Source: Mesorhizobium sp. 65-26
GTDB taxonomy: Bacteria > Pseudomonadota > Alphaproteobacteria > Rhizobiales > Rhizobiaceae
Length of the DNA stretch: 64,000 nt
Assembly (NCBI GenBank): GCA_001899205.1
Contig: MKVL01000042.1
Location: forward strand, 62,001-126,000
Direction: 5' to 3'
Below the pieces are notes generated by a model that saw only the letters and a list, made by a program, of their open reading frames with translations, was not told the origin of the DNA and did no database searches. The translations under genes were made by a program, and so were the position numbers. How positions within the stretch are numbered: position 1 is the first letter of the stretch; the number at the start of each line of letters is the position of its first letter. This document shows positions 31,384 through 40,087 of the stretch, one piece after another.

Positions 31384-32037
31384 CTATATGCCGAGCGCCC
31401 TGGCGATCCTGGGCGTCGCCTCCTGCCAGTCCTGAACCACCATGATGTCATCGGGAATGGGCGCCAGGTGGGCGCGCAGCGAATTGTCGGCCATCAGGTG
31501 AAAGAGATGAGCGTCCGCGACGGAGCCCCGCGCCGATACGAGGTTTTGCGGCTGGTCGTCGACAAAGGCGATCGGCCGGCTCTTCAGGCCGCGCAGCTTG
31601 GCGACGGCCGGGCCCTTGGCCATTTCCGTGGTCAGCAGCGGATAGTGAAGCCCCAGCGTATCGAGATGCGCGCGGCGGACGGCACGGTGCTTGTGCGGCA
31701 TCGCCGTCAGCATGACGATCTCGGCATGGTCGCCAAGCGCCGCAAGCGCCTCGGCTGCCCCATCCGTCACGCTCTGCCACTCGGCCTGGGTGTGGAAAAA
31801 CTCGTCGAGGAGAGCGGTCACCTCGGCCTGCTCGGCCAGACGGCCGCTGACCTGCTCGGCGATGTTGCCGGTCAGGCGGAAGGAGGCGAGCGTCAATCCG
31901 AAACCGCGTGCCCGCAGGAAATGTGGAAAAGGCCGAATGAACTCAAGCACAACGTCGTCAACGTCGAGCACCAGCAGCGGGCGGTCGTCGGCGGCCAGTT
32001 CCTCGATCTGGCGGGCTGTCTCTGGATCGTCGCTCAT
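31384..32037 (-). CDS. HAD-like hydrolase
   Basis: A 217-residue protein of the haloacid-dehalogenase-like superfamily. Motif I is LLVLDVDDVVLEF (residues about 20-32, with the nucleophile Asp); motif II is IVMLTAMPHKH; and the motif-IV acid pair is in IAFVDDQPQNLVSAR. The cap region between motifs I and II is short and helical. It starts with an ATGA overlap on the DUF3572 stop, so the two are co-translated. In-frame readings upstream run through DUF3572 in another frame and were not used. The substrate is unknown; phosphatase activity is family inference. Confidence 0.82.
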   Translation of the reverse strand: MSDDPETARQIEELAADDRPLLVLDVDDVVLEFIRPFPHFLRARGFGLTLASFRLTGNIAEQVSGRLAEQAEVTALLDEFFHTQAEWQSVTDGAAEALAALGDHAEIVMLTAMPHKHRAVRRAHLDTLGLHYPLLTTEMAKGPAVAKLRGLKSRPIAFVDDQPQNLVSARGSVADAHLFHLMADNSLRAHLAPIPDDIMVVQDWQEATPRIARALGI

Positions 32038-32333
32038 ATGGATCGCTCGTGGTTGTCGTCGCCCAGGGGCAGGGCGCGCAATGCCCTGCCGACAGCGGCG
32101 GGCGGGGTGCCCGTCTCCTCGGCGAAGCGCATCAGCGTCGGCTCGTGGGCGAGGATGAATTGCAGAACACCCGCCAGGAAGCCGGGCTCGCCGGCGGCCT
32201 GGCGGATCGAGTGTGCCTCTATCCCGGTCAACGCGAGGAAGCGTGGCAGCAGTTCCGGGTCGGACGCGACGAAGGCCAGTGCCTTGACGGCAATGGTTTC
32301 CGCTTCCTCGCGCATTGACGCCGCGTTTGCCAT
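32034..32333 (-). CDS. DUF3572 protein
   Basis: A 99-residue helical protein of the DUF3572 family, restricted to alphaproteobacteria. The main helical region is REEAETIAVKALAFVASD, then LPRFLALTGIEAHSIRQAA and FLAGVLQFILAHEPTLMRFAEETG. The last hydrophilic part ends with DDNHERSI. Start at 32333. It overlaps the HAD gene by 4 bases. In many rhizobia this gene lies just before divK on the opposite strand, as it does here. Function unknown. Confidence 0.88.
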   Translation of the reverse strand: MANAASMREEAETIAVKALAFVASDPELLPRFLALTGIEAHSIRQAAGEPGFLAGVLQFILAHEPTLMRFAEETGTPPAAVGRALRALPLGDDNHERSI

Positions 32334-32567
32334 CACTACCTTCCGGTTGTGGGAATGAGTCTCGTCTCGCAAGTAATGGCAAGCACCGCGCGCGGCAAGT
32401 CATTGGCTTTGCCAAAGCGACGGGCGGAGCGGAATCCGAACGATTTTCCCACGGCGGGTTTGCGTTTCGTCAATCATGTTGCCGTAGAGTGAGATCGGGT
32501 TTGGTGCGTTCGAACAGGACGCATGGCCGCATCCTTCGGGCAGGAGGACGGCCGGGACGGGAAATCG

Positions 32568-32939
32568 ATGTCTAAGAAGGTCATGATCGTTGAGGACAAT
32601 GAGCTCAATATGAAGCTCTTCCGGGACCTCATCGAAGCAAGTGGTTATGAGACGGTCCGCACGCGCAACGGACTGGAAGCACTCGACCTCGCGCGCAAGC
32701 ACAGGCCGGATTTGATCCTGATGGATATCCAGTTGCCGGAAGTGTCGGGGTTGGAGGTGACGAAATGGCTGAAGGAGGATGACGACCTGCACGTCATCCC
32801 GGTGATCGCGGTTACCGCCTTCGCCATGAAGGGCGACGAGGAACGCATCCGGCAAGGCGGTTGCGAAGCCTATATCTCGAAGCCGATCTCGGTGCCGCGC
32901 TTCATCGAAACCATCAAGTCTTATCTGGGCGACGCCTGA
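32568..32939 (+). CDS. divK: Cell-cycle response regulator DivK
   Basis: A 123-residue single-domain response regulator that receives phosphate from the PleC/DivJ histidine kinases and steers the CtrA pathway controlling division and polarity. The receiver residues are complete: Glu9-Asp10, phospho-acceptor Asp53 ([10 protein letters not shown]), the Thr of [11 protein letters not shown] and Lys of YISKPIS. There is no output domain, as expected. The start at 32568 gives [17 protein letters not shown]. It is followed after 31 bases by pleD, the same order as in Caulobacter and other rhizobia. Confidence 0.96.
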   Translation: MSKKVMIVEDNELNMKLFRDLIEASGYETVRTRNGLEALDLARKHRPDLILMDIQLPEVSGLEVTKWLKEDDDLHVIPVIAVTAFAMKGDEERIRQGGCEAYISKPISVPRFIETIKSYLGDA

Positions 32940-32970
32940 TGCGCCCGAAGCAGAGCCGGAGCCTTTCGAA

Positions 32971-34338
32971 ATGACTGCGCGGATTCTCGTCGTCGACGAC
33001 ATCCCGGCCAATGTGAGGCTGCTGGAGGTCCGGCTGCTGGCGGAGTATTTCGAGGTGCTGACCGCCAGCAACGGAGCGGACGCGATCGAGACCTGTGAGA
33101 ACAGCAAGGTCGACGTGGTGCTGCTCGATGTGATGATGCCGGAAATGGACGGTTTCGAGGTTTGCCGCCGTCTCAAGAGCGATCCGGCGACCTCGCATAT
33201 CCCGATCATCATGATCACCGCGCTCGACCAGATCGCGGACCGGGTGCGTGGCCTGGAGGCCGGCGCCGACGATTTTCTCACCAAGCCGGTCAACGACTTG
33301 CAGTTGATGACCCGCGTGAAGAGCCTTGTCCGGCTCAAGACGCTGACCGACGAACTGCGTCTGCGCGCCTCGACGACGCGCAATATCGGCATAGAGGAAC
33401 TGCTCAGCCGCAATCTCGCGGCGGATGATTTGAAGCCCAAGGTCCTTCTGATCGACGAGCGTCGTCCGTCGGTCGAGCGCGTCCAGAAGATGTTGCGCAA
33501 CCGGGTCGACCTCGACGTCGCGACGGATCCGCATGCCGGCTTCTTCCAGGCGGCGGAAACGCCCTATGAATGCGTGCTGGTCTCGACCGGCTTTGCCGAT
33601 TTCGATCCGCTTCGTCTGTGCTCGCAATTGCGCTCGCTCGACCGCACGCGCTTCCTGCCGATCATCCTGCTGGCGGAGGAGGGGGAGGAGGAGCGCATCA
33701 TCCGCGGCCTCGAACTCGGCATCAACGACTATCTTATCCGCCCGGTCGACCAGCAGGAACTGACCGCGCGGCTGCGCACGCAGGTGCGGCGCAAGCGCTA
33801 CAACGACCAGCTGCGCGCCAGTGTCACGCAGACGATCGAGATGGCGGTCACGGACGGGCTGACCGGCCTGCACAACCGCCGCTACCTCGACAGCCATCTG
33901 CAGACGCTGTTCGATCGCGCCGTGGCGCGCCGCCGCCCGCTGTCGGTCATGATCACCGACCTCGACCGCTTCAAGGCGATCAACGACACGCACGGCCATG
34001 ACGGCGGCGACCAGGTGTTGCGGGAGTTCGCGCGCCGCCTGCGCAAGAATGTGCGCGGCATCGACCTGGCCTGCCGCTATGGCGGCGAGGAGTTCGTCGT
34101 GGTGATGCCCGATACGGAAGGGGCGGTGGCCGAGAAAGTCGCCGAGCGCGTCCGCGCCGAGATCGCCAGCCAGCCCTTCGTCATCGGGACCCAGACGGTG
34201 GAGGTGACGGTCAGCGTCGGCGTGTCATGCGTGCTGAAGGGGCAGGATTCGGTGGCGGCGCTGATGAAGCGAGCCGACCTCGCTCTCTATGAGGCCAAGA
34301 GCGGCGGCCGCAATCGCGTGGTTGCCAAGGCCGCTTGA
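32971..34338 (+). CDS. pleD: Response regulator and diguanylate cyclase PleD
   Basis: A 455-residue c-di-GMP synthase. Domain order: receiver 1 (residues 1-120, with Asp53 in VLLDVMMPEMDG), receiver 2 (about 150-285), and GGDEF (about 295-455). Receiver 2 lacks the phospho-acceptor: the site reads VLVSTGFADF, so it is the degenerate adaptor that mediates dimerisation. The catalytic loop is RYGGEEF, and an allosteric I-site RGID lies five residues before it, so product inhibition is expected. With divK it links polarity and surface/motility switching. The start is at the ATG 32971. Confidence 0.96.
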   Translation: MTARILVVDDIPANVRLLEVRLLAEYFEVLTASNGADAIETCENSKVDVVLLDVMMPEMDGFEVCRRLKSDPATSHIPIIMITALDQIADRVRGLEAGADDFLTKPVNDLQLMTRVKSLVRLKTLTDELRLRASTTRNIGIEELLSRNLAADDLKPKVLLIDERRPSVERVQKMLRNRVDLDVATDPHAGFFQAAETPYECVLVSTGFADFDPLRLCSQLRSLDRTRFLPIILLAEEGEEERIIRGLELGINDYLIRPVDQQELTARLRTQVRRKRYNDQLRASVTQTIEMAVTDGLTGLHNRRYLDSHLQTLFDRAVARRRPLSVMITDLDRFKAINDTHGHDGGDQVLREFARRLRKNVRGIDLACRYGGEEFVVVMPDTEGAVAEKVAERVRAEIASQPFVIGTQTVEVTVSVGVSCVLKGQDSVAALMKRADLALYEAKSGGRNRVVAKAA

Positions 34339-34849
34339 CGCGCTGCTGGGCGCGACGCCCGTCAAAGTCGACATCGTTAGCGGTTTACCTTAATCCAAGC
34401 GATTCGCTGCGCGTGGTTAAGAATTTGTTGATTTCCATCAGCTCTTGCGCAAGTGTGCTGGCCATGGACGAGGACAGACCCGGCGAAGAGCCAGCCGGGT
34501 CTAACCGAAATACCCCATGATCTCAGGTCCGCCGCATCTCCTGGGTCCGTGGGGTCGGCCGGCCGGCATTGGCACATAGTGGCCTCCTCGTACCGCTGCC
34601 AAACGCCGACCGGCCCCCTTTTTCCAGGATCCCTGCCACATTTCCTGCACCAAATCGACGCTTGAGCCGATAGCTGGCGGCGGTCACGCCAACGCGTGAG
34701 ATCGTGGTGCCAATCCCCTGATAAGACGAACATTTCCCCCAATGTGACTAGTGCGCGGATCGCCGTGCCGGACCTCGGCTCTTTGCTGCGGTGCTCCTTC
34801 TCAGGGGCTTGCGATCAGCCTTCCCGAAAAGCTTTCTTGTCAGGAGCCC
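34339..34849. other. Long intergenic region after pleD, no convincing gene
   Basis: About 510 bases with no frame of protein-like composition. It holds a perfect 8-bp hairpin (GACCCGGC...GCCGGGTC, about 34484-34501) without a T-run, a CTTGCGCAAG palindrome, and AT-richer patches near 34380-34440. It could carry the pleD terminator, an untranslated small RNA or a long leader for the regulator gene; none is proven by the sequence. Confidence 0.5.
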
Positions 34850-34918
34850 TTGACACTCGCCGGGCTTCCGTGCCGAAATTGGTTGGACCATTGGACCATT
34901 TGGAGGAGAAGTGGACCA
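34850..34918 (+). promoter_or_regulatory. Promoter and tandem TGGACCA operator of the FadR-type regulator
   Basis: A TTGACA hexamer at 34850 is followed, 17 to 18 bases later, by a weak -10 (about CGAAAT). Immediately downstream are two abutting copies of TTGGACCA (34883-34890 and 34891-34898), and a third TGGACCA at 34912 overlaps the start codon. Each copy is itself a near-palindrome, as GntR-family half-sites often are. The place over the start of transcription suggests autorepression relieved by the pathway's substrate. Confidence 0.55.
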
Positions 34919-35645
34919 ACGCAGCCTGCCACCGATACAGACGACGGCCCGCGACGACGCCGTGCTGAAGGCGCTGGCGGAGTTCGTCGGCACCGAGGGG
35001 CTGAAGCCTGGCGGGCGGCTGCCGACCGAGCGCATCCTGGCCGAGCGGCTCAGGGTCAGCCGCAACACGGTGCGCGAGGCGCTGACGCGTTGGGAAGGGC
35101 TCGGCCTTGTCGAGCGTCGGCAGGGTAGCGGTACGTATCTCAAGGCCGCCGTTTCTCCCGACATGCTGCATCTGCCGCTGACATTGGCTGGCGGCAATGA
35201 CTTCACCAGCCTGATGCAGACGCTGGAGATCCGCCGCGCGCTGGAGGCGGAAGCCGCTGCCCTTTGCGCGGAACGCGCCAGCGAGGCCGACATTGCCGAG
35301 ATCGCGCGCAAGCTCGACATCATGGAACACGCCTTCCGAACGCGTGATGGCATGTCCTCGGAGGAGGACTGGGAGTTCCACCAGGCGATCTACAAGGTTT
35401 CGGGCAATCCGCTGTTCGAGCAGATCATCGCCGCCATGTACGAACTGTTCCACCGCTTCTGGGAGCATCCGCTCGGTGTGCGCGACTTCGGCCACGCCAG
35501 CTTTCCCTATCACCGCACCATCTACGAACGCATTGCCGCGCACGATCCGCAGGGCGCCCGCGACGAGGCGCTCAAGCTTATCGCCACGGTCGAGGACGAC
35601 CTCAAGCGCGGCGTCGCCAAACTCAAACTCGCGGACCTGACATGA
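34911..35645 (+). CDS. FadR/GntR-family transcriptional regulator
   Basis: A 244-residue regulator. The N-terminal winged helix-turn-helix is at residues 15-80 (GGRLPTERILAERLRVSRNTVREALTRWEGLGLVERRQGSGTYL), and the C-terminal FCD ligand-binding domain at 95-235 has the acid/His metal-site residues in DWEFHQAIYKVSGNPLF and the final HRTIYERIAAHD. The GTG start at 34911 has GGAGGAG upstream at five bases. Its stop overlaps the next gene as ATGA. FCD regulators normally bind organic acids or sugar acids, so it should sense the substrate of the downstream operon. Confidence 0.92.
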   Translation: MDQRSLPPIQTTARDDAVLKALAEFVGTEGLKPGGRLPTERILAERLRVSRNTVREALTRWEGLGLVERRQGSGTYLKAAVSPDMLHLPLTLAGGNDFTSLMQTLEIRRALEAEAAALCAERASEADIAEIARKLDIMEHAFRTRDGMSSEEDWEFHQAIYKVSGNPLFEQIIAAMYELFHRFWEHPLGVRDFGHASFPYHRTIYERIAAHDPQGARDEALKLIATVEDDLKRGVAKLKLADLT

Positions 35646-36829
35646 ACGAGCATCCAACGGGGATCGACAGGGATTATCTGGCCGAGGCGGCGACGCTGCT
35701 TGCCCATGACGAGCCGTTTCCGGGCGGCGCCGTGGTCCCGCCGATCTACCAGACCTCGCTATTCACCTTTGCCAGCTATGCCGAAATGGCCGATACGTTC
35801 GCCGGCAAAAGACGGCAGCCGATCTACTCGCGCGGCGACAATCCGACCGTCATGGAGTTCGAGGCGAAGGTGGCCGCGCTCGAAGGCGCGCAAGCGGCGC
35901 GCGGTTTCTCCAGCGGCATGGCTGCGATCAGCGCCACGGTGCTCGCCTTCGTCGGCGCCGGCGAGCGGATCGTGGCGGTGCGCAACTGCTACGGCGATGC
36001 CTACAGGCTGTTCGAGCGGCTCCTGCCGCGCCTCAACGTCAGGGTCGACTATGTCGACGGTTCCGATCCCGACGCCGTGGCCGCCGCGCTTCCCGGCGCC
36101 AAGCTGCTCTACCTGGAAAGCCCGACATCGATGATGTTCGAGCTGCAGGACCTGACGCATCTCACGCGCCTTGCCAAGGAACATGGCGTCATCACCACCA
36201 TCGACAATTCCTGGGCGACGCCGGTCTTCCAGAAGCCGATCTCGCACGGTGTCGATCTCGTGCTGCACTCCGCGTCGAAATACCTTGGCGGCCACAGCGA
36301 TACGGTGGCCGGCGTGGTGGCGGGCTCGTCCACCCATATCAGGCACATCAACGAGCAGACCTATTCCTATCTCGGCGGCAAGCTGTCGCCCTTCGAGGCC
36401 TGGCTGCTGCTGCGCGGCCTGCGCACGCTGCCGCTGCGGCTGCCGCATCACATGAAGAGCGGCCTCGTCATCGCCGAGCGGCTCAAGGCGCACGCCCATG
36501 TCGAGCGGGTCAACCATCCCGTCTACTCCAACCATCCGGGCAAGGCGACGCTGGCGGGCTATGCGGGCCTGTTCTCGTTCGAGGTTGCGGACGACATCGA
36601 CATCCCCGTCTTCGTCGACGCGCTGACCTATTTCCGCATCGGCGTGAGCTGGGGCGGCCACGAAAGCCTGGTCGTTCCGGCCAAGGCGTCGCTCGAGCAG
36701 ACGCCTGGAGTGAATTCGATGGCACGCTTTGGCGTCAGCCCCCGAACCATCCGTTTGAACATCGGATTGGAGAGTGTCGAGGATCTTTGGGCCGATATCG
36801 CCCAGGCCTTCGAAAAAGCCAGAAAATAA
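35642..36829 (+). CDS. Trans-sulfuration-family PLP enzyme
   Basis: A 395-residue PLP enzyme of the Cys/Met metabolism family (cystathionine gamma-synthase, cystathionine or methionine lyases). Seen: YSRGDNPTVMEFEAKVAALEGAQAARGFSSGMAAI; YLESPTSMMFELQDL; IDNSWATPVFQKP; and the Schiff-base lysine, Lys213, in HSASKYLGGHSD. The second half carries the LRTLPLRLPHHM and NHPG segments. It is co-translated with the regulator and lies 29 bases before a carbohydrate-type ABC operon, which is an unusual partnership for this enzyme. Which bond it breaks or makes is open: gamma- or beta-elimination of an imported thioether or ester is the best guess. Confidence 0.88.
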   Translation: MNEHPTGIDRDYLAEAATLLAHDEPFPGGAVVPPIYQTSLFTFASYAEMADTFAGKRRQPIYSRGDNPTVMEFEAKVAALEGAQAARGFSSGMAAISATVLAFVGAGERIVAVRNCYGDAYRLFERLLPRLNVRVDYVDGSDPDAVAAALPGAKLLYLESPTSMMFELQDLTHLTRLAKEHGVITTIDNSWATPVFQKPISHGVDLVLHSASKYLGGHSDTVAGVVAGSSTHIRHINEQTYSYLGGKLSPFEAWLLLRGLRTLPLRLPHHMKSGLVIAERLKAHAHVERVNHPVYSNHPGKATLAGYAGLFSFEVADDIDIPVFVDALTYFRIGVSWGGHESLVVPAKASLEQTPGVNSMARFGVSPRTIRLNIGLESVEDLWADIAQAFEKARK

Positions 36830-36858
36830 CAAGCAGGTTCAAAATGGGAGTCCTGAAC

Positions 36859-38136
36859 ATGAGAAAAATGAGCGTCTTGCTTGCCGCCGTGGCCGGGCTG
36901 GCAATTTCCGCCGGCAGCGCGCTGGCCGACACGACCATCAAGATGGTCGAGGTCATCACCAGCCCGCCGCGCACCGAATTCCTCAAAAAGCAGATCGCCG
37001 AGTTCGAATCGGCCAATCCCGGCATCAAGGTCGAGCTGGTTTCGCTGCCGTGGGGGCAGGCGTTCGAGAAGTTCCTCACCATGGTTCAGGCCGGCGATAC
37101 GCCCGACGTGGTCGAGATGCCGGAACGCTGGATGGGCCTCTACGCCAACAACGCCCAGCTCGAGGATCTCGGCCCCTACATGGCCAAATGGGCCGACGCC
37201 AAGACCCTGGGCGACCGCGCGAAACAGTTCGGCTCGACCGTCAACAACACCCAGTTCATGATTCCCTACGGCTACTATGTGAACGCGCTGTTCTGGAACA
37301 AGAAGCTGTTCAAGGAAGCTGGTCTCGATCGCCCGCCGGCGAACCTCGATGAGTTCGTCGAGTTTTCCAAGAAGATCTCGGCGATACCCGGTAAATACGG
37401 CTACTGCCTGCGCGGCGGCCCCGGCGCCTTCAACGGCATGCACATGTTCATGAACATTGCCGCCGGCAAGGGTGGCTATTTCAACGAGGATGGCACATCG
37501 ACCATCAATGACGAAGGTTCCGTCAAGGGCCTGCAGATGCTGGCCGACATGTACAAGAACGGCCTGGCGCCGAAGGACGCCGTGAGCTGGGGCTTCAACG
37601 AGACCGTGACCGGCTTCTATTCCGGCACCTGCGCCATGCTCAACCAGGATCCGGACGCGCTGCTCGGCATCGCCGACAAGATGAGCGCCGACGATTTCGC
37701 CGTCGCGCCGTTGCCGGTCGGGCCGAGCGGCAAGTCCTATCCGACCCTGGGCTACGCCGGCTGGGCGATGTTCGCCAACTCGCAGCACAAGGACGATGCC
37801 TGGAAGCTGATGGCGACCCTGCTGTCGCCGAAGGACAATCTGGAATGGGCCAAGGAAGTCGGTGTGATCCCGATCCACAATGGCGCCGACCAGGACGCGC
37901 ACTTCAAGACCGAGCAGTTCAAAGGCTGGTTCACCGAGCTCAGCGACAGCTCCAAATATGAAATGGTGACACCGCCGACGCATCTGGAAAACCTCGGCAA
38001 CTTCGTCGACCAGGTGGCGATCAAGAACTTCCAGGAGGTGCTTCTCGGCCAGAAGACCGCCAAGGATGTGGCGGACCAATGGGCCGCGTTCCTGACCAAG
38101 GAACAGCAGGACTGGCTGGCGAAGAACAAGAAGTAA
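36859..38136 (+). CDS. ABC importer substrate-binding protein, family 1
   Basis: A 425-residue extracellular binding protein of family 1 (sugar, glycerol-phosphate and oligosaccharide types). The signal peptide is MRKMSVLLAAVAGLAISAGSALADT; the ATG at 36859 has GGGAG eight bases ahead and is preferred over ATG 36844. Mature-domain features are ITSPPRTEFLKKQIAEFESANPGIKVELV, then QAFEKFLTMVQAGDTPDVVEMPERWM, and in the second lobe TLGYAGWAMFANSQHKDDAWKLMATLLSP. It is the first transporter gene after the PLP enzyme and is separated from the permeases by a paired hairpin, which could raise its expression over theirs. Confidence 0.93.
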   Translation: MRKMSVLLAAVAGLAISAGSALADTTIKMVEVITSPPRTEFLKKQIAEFESANPGIKVELVSLPWGQAFEKFLTMVQAGDTPDVVEMPERWMGLYANNAQLEDLGPYMAKWADAKTLGDRAKQFGSTVNNTQFMIPYGYYVNALFWNKKLFKEAGLDRPPANLDEFVEFSKKISAIPGKYGYCLRGGPGAFNGMHMFMNIAAGKGGYFNEDGTSTINDEGSVKGLQMLADMYKNGLAPKDAVSWGFNETVTGFYSGTCAMLNQDPDALLGIADKMSADDFAVAPLPVGPSGKSYPTLGYAGWAMFANSQHKDDAWKLMATLLSPKDNLEWAKEVGVIPIHNGADQDAHFKTEQFKGWFTELSDSSKYEMVTPPTHLENLGNFVDQVAIKNFQEVLLGQKTAKDVADQWAAFLTKEQQDWLAKNKK

Positions 38137-38148
38137 GCGCAGGCTTTT

Positions 38149-38263
38149 CCTTCTCTCCGTTCCCGGGGGAAGGTGGTCCGAATGACCGGATGAGGGGCGG
38201 CGCCGAGCGCTGAAAAGCCGGCACCGCCCCCCATCTGCCTTCTCCCCGTAAACGGGGAGAAGG
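38149..38263. repeat. Paired palindromic repeat between binding-protein and permease genes
   Basis: Two hairpin units of type CCTTCTCCCCG-CGGGGAGAAGG (left 38149-38173, imperfect; right 38238-38263) face each other, with flanks that also pair (GATGAGGGGCGGCGCC with GGCACCGCCCCCCATC). Together they can form one large stem about 115 bases long. This is a known type of rhizobial intergenic repeat. It lies inside an operon, so it may stabilise or partly end the mRNA. Confidence 0.8.
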
Positions 38264-38311
38264 ACGCCGTCGCTTACGCCAGCACCAACCCATCACCGTA
38301 GAGCCAAATTT

Positions 38312-39235
38312 ATGACCTACGCAGTGTCCGAAATCCGATCCGCCGGCAGACCGCGAAAGAAGCGGCTGAGCAAGGCCGCGATCGAGCCGTGGCTTTATCT
38401 TTCGCCGGCTATCGTCCTGCTGGTTGTCGTGCTGCTTGTGCCGCTCGTGATCGGTATCAGCTACTCGTTCCGCAAATTCTCGGCGTTCAAGTCGGAATTC
38501 GTCGGGCTTGGGCAATATCAGGCGATGCTCTCCGACCAGGTGCTCGGCCAGGCGCTGATCAATACGCTGTGGTGGACGGCCGCCAGCCTGTTCTTCCAGT
38601 TCTTCCTCGGGCTCGGGCTTGCGCTGCTGCTCGACAAGCCGTTTGCAGGGCGAAAGATCGTGCAGGCCGTGGTCTTCCTGCCCTGGGCTGTGCCGTCCTT
38701 CCTGTCAGGCCTTACCTGGGCATGGCTGTTCAACCCGATCATCGGGCCGTTGCCGCACTGGCTCTACGCGCTCGGCCTGAAGGCGGAGCCGACCAACGTG
38801 CTCTCCGATCCCGCCATTGCCATGTGGGGGCCGATCGTCGCCAACATCTGGTTCGGAATTCCCTTCTTCGCCATCACGCTGCTGGCGGCGCTCAAATCCA
38901 TTCCTTCCGAGCTTCACGAGGCGGCTGCGATCGACGGGGCGACGCCCTGGCAACGCTTCAGCAAGGTCACGCTGCCGTTCCTGGCGCCGACCATCGCCAT
39001 CACGGTGATGCTGCGCACGATCTGGATCGCCACCTTCGCCGACCTGATCTTCGTCATGACCGAGGGTGGGCCGGCGGGCTCGACCAACACCGTGCCGGTC
39101 TACATCTATGTCAGCGCCTTCAAGTCGCTGGACAAGGGCTATGCGTCGGCCGTGGCCGTGCTGCTGCTGGTGCTGCTGATCGCCTATGCGATCGTGCTCA
39201 TCGGCATCCGCCGCTCGCTCGTGAGGCATGTCTGA
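38312..39235 (+). CDS. ABC importer permease, MalF/UgpA type
   Basis: A 307-residue sugar-type ABC permease with six membrane segments, among them PWLYLSPAIVLLVVVLLVPLVIG, LFFQFFLGLGLALLLD and AVLLLVLLIAYAIVLIG. The coupling-helix EAA motif is LHEAAAIDGATPWQRFSKVTLPFL, which fits the MalF-type member of the pair. The gene begins 175 bases after the binding-protein gene, past the paired hairpin, and its stop overlaps the next permease start by one base (TGATG). Confidence 0.95.
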   Translation: MTYAVSEIRSAGRPRKKRLSKAAIEPWLYLSPAIVLLVVVLLVPLVIGISYSFRKFSAFKSEFVGLGQYQAMLSDQVLGQALINTLWWTAASLFFQFFLGLGLALLLDKPFAGRKIVQAVVFLPWAVPSFLSGLTWAWLFNPIIGPLPHWLYALGLKAEPTNVLSDPAIAMWGPIVANIWFGIPFFAITLLAALKSIPSELHEAAAIDGATPWQRFSKVTLPFLAPTIAITVMLRTIWIATFADLIFVMTEGGPAGSTNTVPVYIYVSAFKSLDKGYASAVAVLLLVLLIAYAIVLIGIRRSLVRHV

Positions 39236-40083
39236 TGATCGCCGGACGCTCCTCTTCCTCGCGCATCCTCGGCGGCATCGGCCTCTACGTGGCGGTCGGC
39301 GCCTATGTGGTCTTCGCGCTGTTCCCGATCTTCTGGACCCTGAAGATATCGGTGACGCCGCAGCGGCTGCTCTATTCCGAGGGCATCACCTTCTGGCCTT
39401 CGCAAACGACGTTCGAGAATTTCGTCACGGTGCTCAGGGCGACCGACTTTCCCCGCTACTTCCTCAACAGCGTCATCGTCTCGGTGGCGACCGCCGCGTT
39501 TGTCACGGTCATAGCCACCTTGGCCGGCTACGCCATGTCGCGCTTCACCTTCCGCGGCAAAGCGGCGCTCGCGCTGCTGCTCCTGCTCACCCAGACCTTT
39601 CCTCTGGTGATGGTCATTCCGCCGATCTACCGCATCATGGGGCAGATCGGCCTGATCAACAGCCTGACCGGGCTGGTCATCATCTACACCGCCTTCAACA
39701 CGGCCTTCGCGACATTCCTGATGCAGTCCTTCTTCGACGGCATCCCGAAGGACCTCGAGGAGGCCGCGATGATCGACGGCTGCACGCGGGCCCAGGCGAT
39801 GCGGCGGGTGATCGTGCCGCTGACGCTGCCGGGCATGGGCGCCACGCTCGGCTTCGTCTTCACCGCGGCATGGAGTGAACTGCTGTTCGCGCTGATGCTG
39901 ATTTCGAGCGACGACAAGAAGACCTTCGCCGTTGGCCTGCTCACCTTCATCGGCAAGTTCGCGGTCGACTGGGGGCAGATGATGGCGGCGTCCATCCTTG
40001 CGCTCATTCCGGTCTGCGCCTTCTTCGCCTTCCTGCAACGCTATCTCGTCACCGGCCTCACCGCCGGCGCCGTCAAAGGTTAG
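39235..40083 (+). CDS. ABC importer permease, MalG/UgpE type
   Basis: A 282-residue ABC permease with six membrane segments, starting IGLYVAVGAYVVFALFPIFW. The EAA motif is LEEAAMIDGCTRAQAMRRVIVPLTLPG, and the C-terminus ends QRYLVTGLTAGAVKG, typical of MalG-type partners. I start at the ATG at 39235, one base overlapping the upstream stop; longer readings upstream belong to another frame. It is followed after four bases by the ATPase gene. Confidence 0.95.
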   Translation: MIAGRSSSSRILGGIGLYVAVGAYVVFALFPIFWTLKISVTPQRLLYSEGITFWPSQTTFENFVTVLRATDFPRYFLNSVIVSVATAAFVTVIATLAGYAMSRFTFRGKAALALLLLLTQTFPLVMVIPPIYRIMGQIGLINSLTGLVIIYTAFNTAFATFLMQSFFDGIPKDLEEAAMIDGCTRAQAMRRVIVPLTLPGMGATLGFVFTAAWSELLFALMLISSDDKKTFAVGLLTFIGKFAVDWGQMMAASILALIPVCAFFAFLQRYLVTGLTAGAVKG

Positions 40084-40087
40084 ATCG

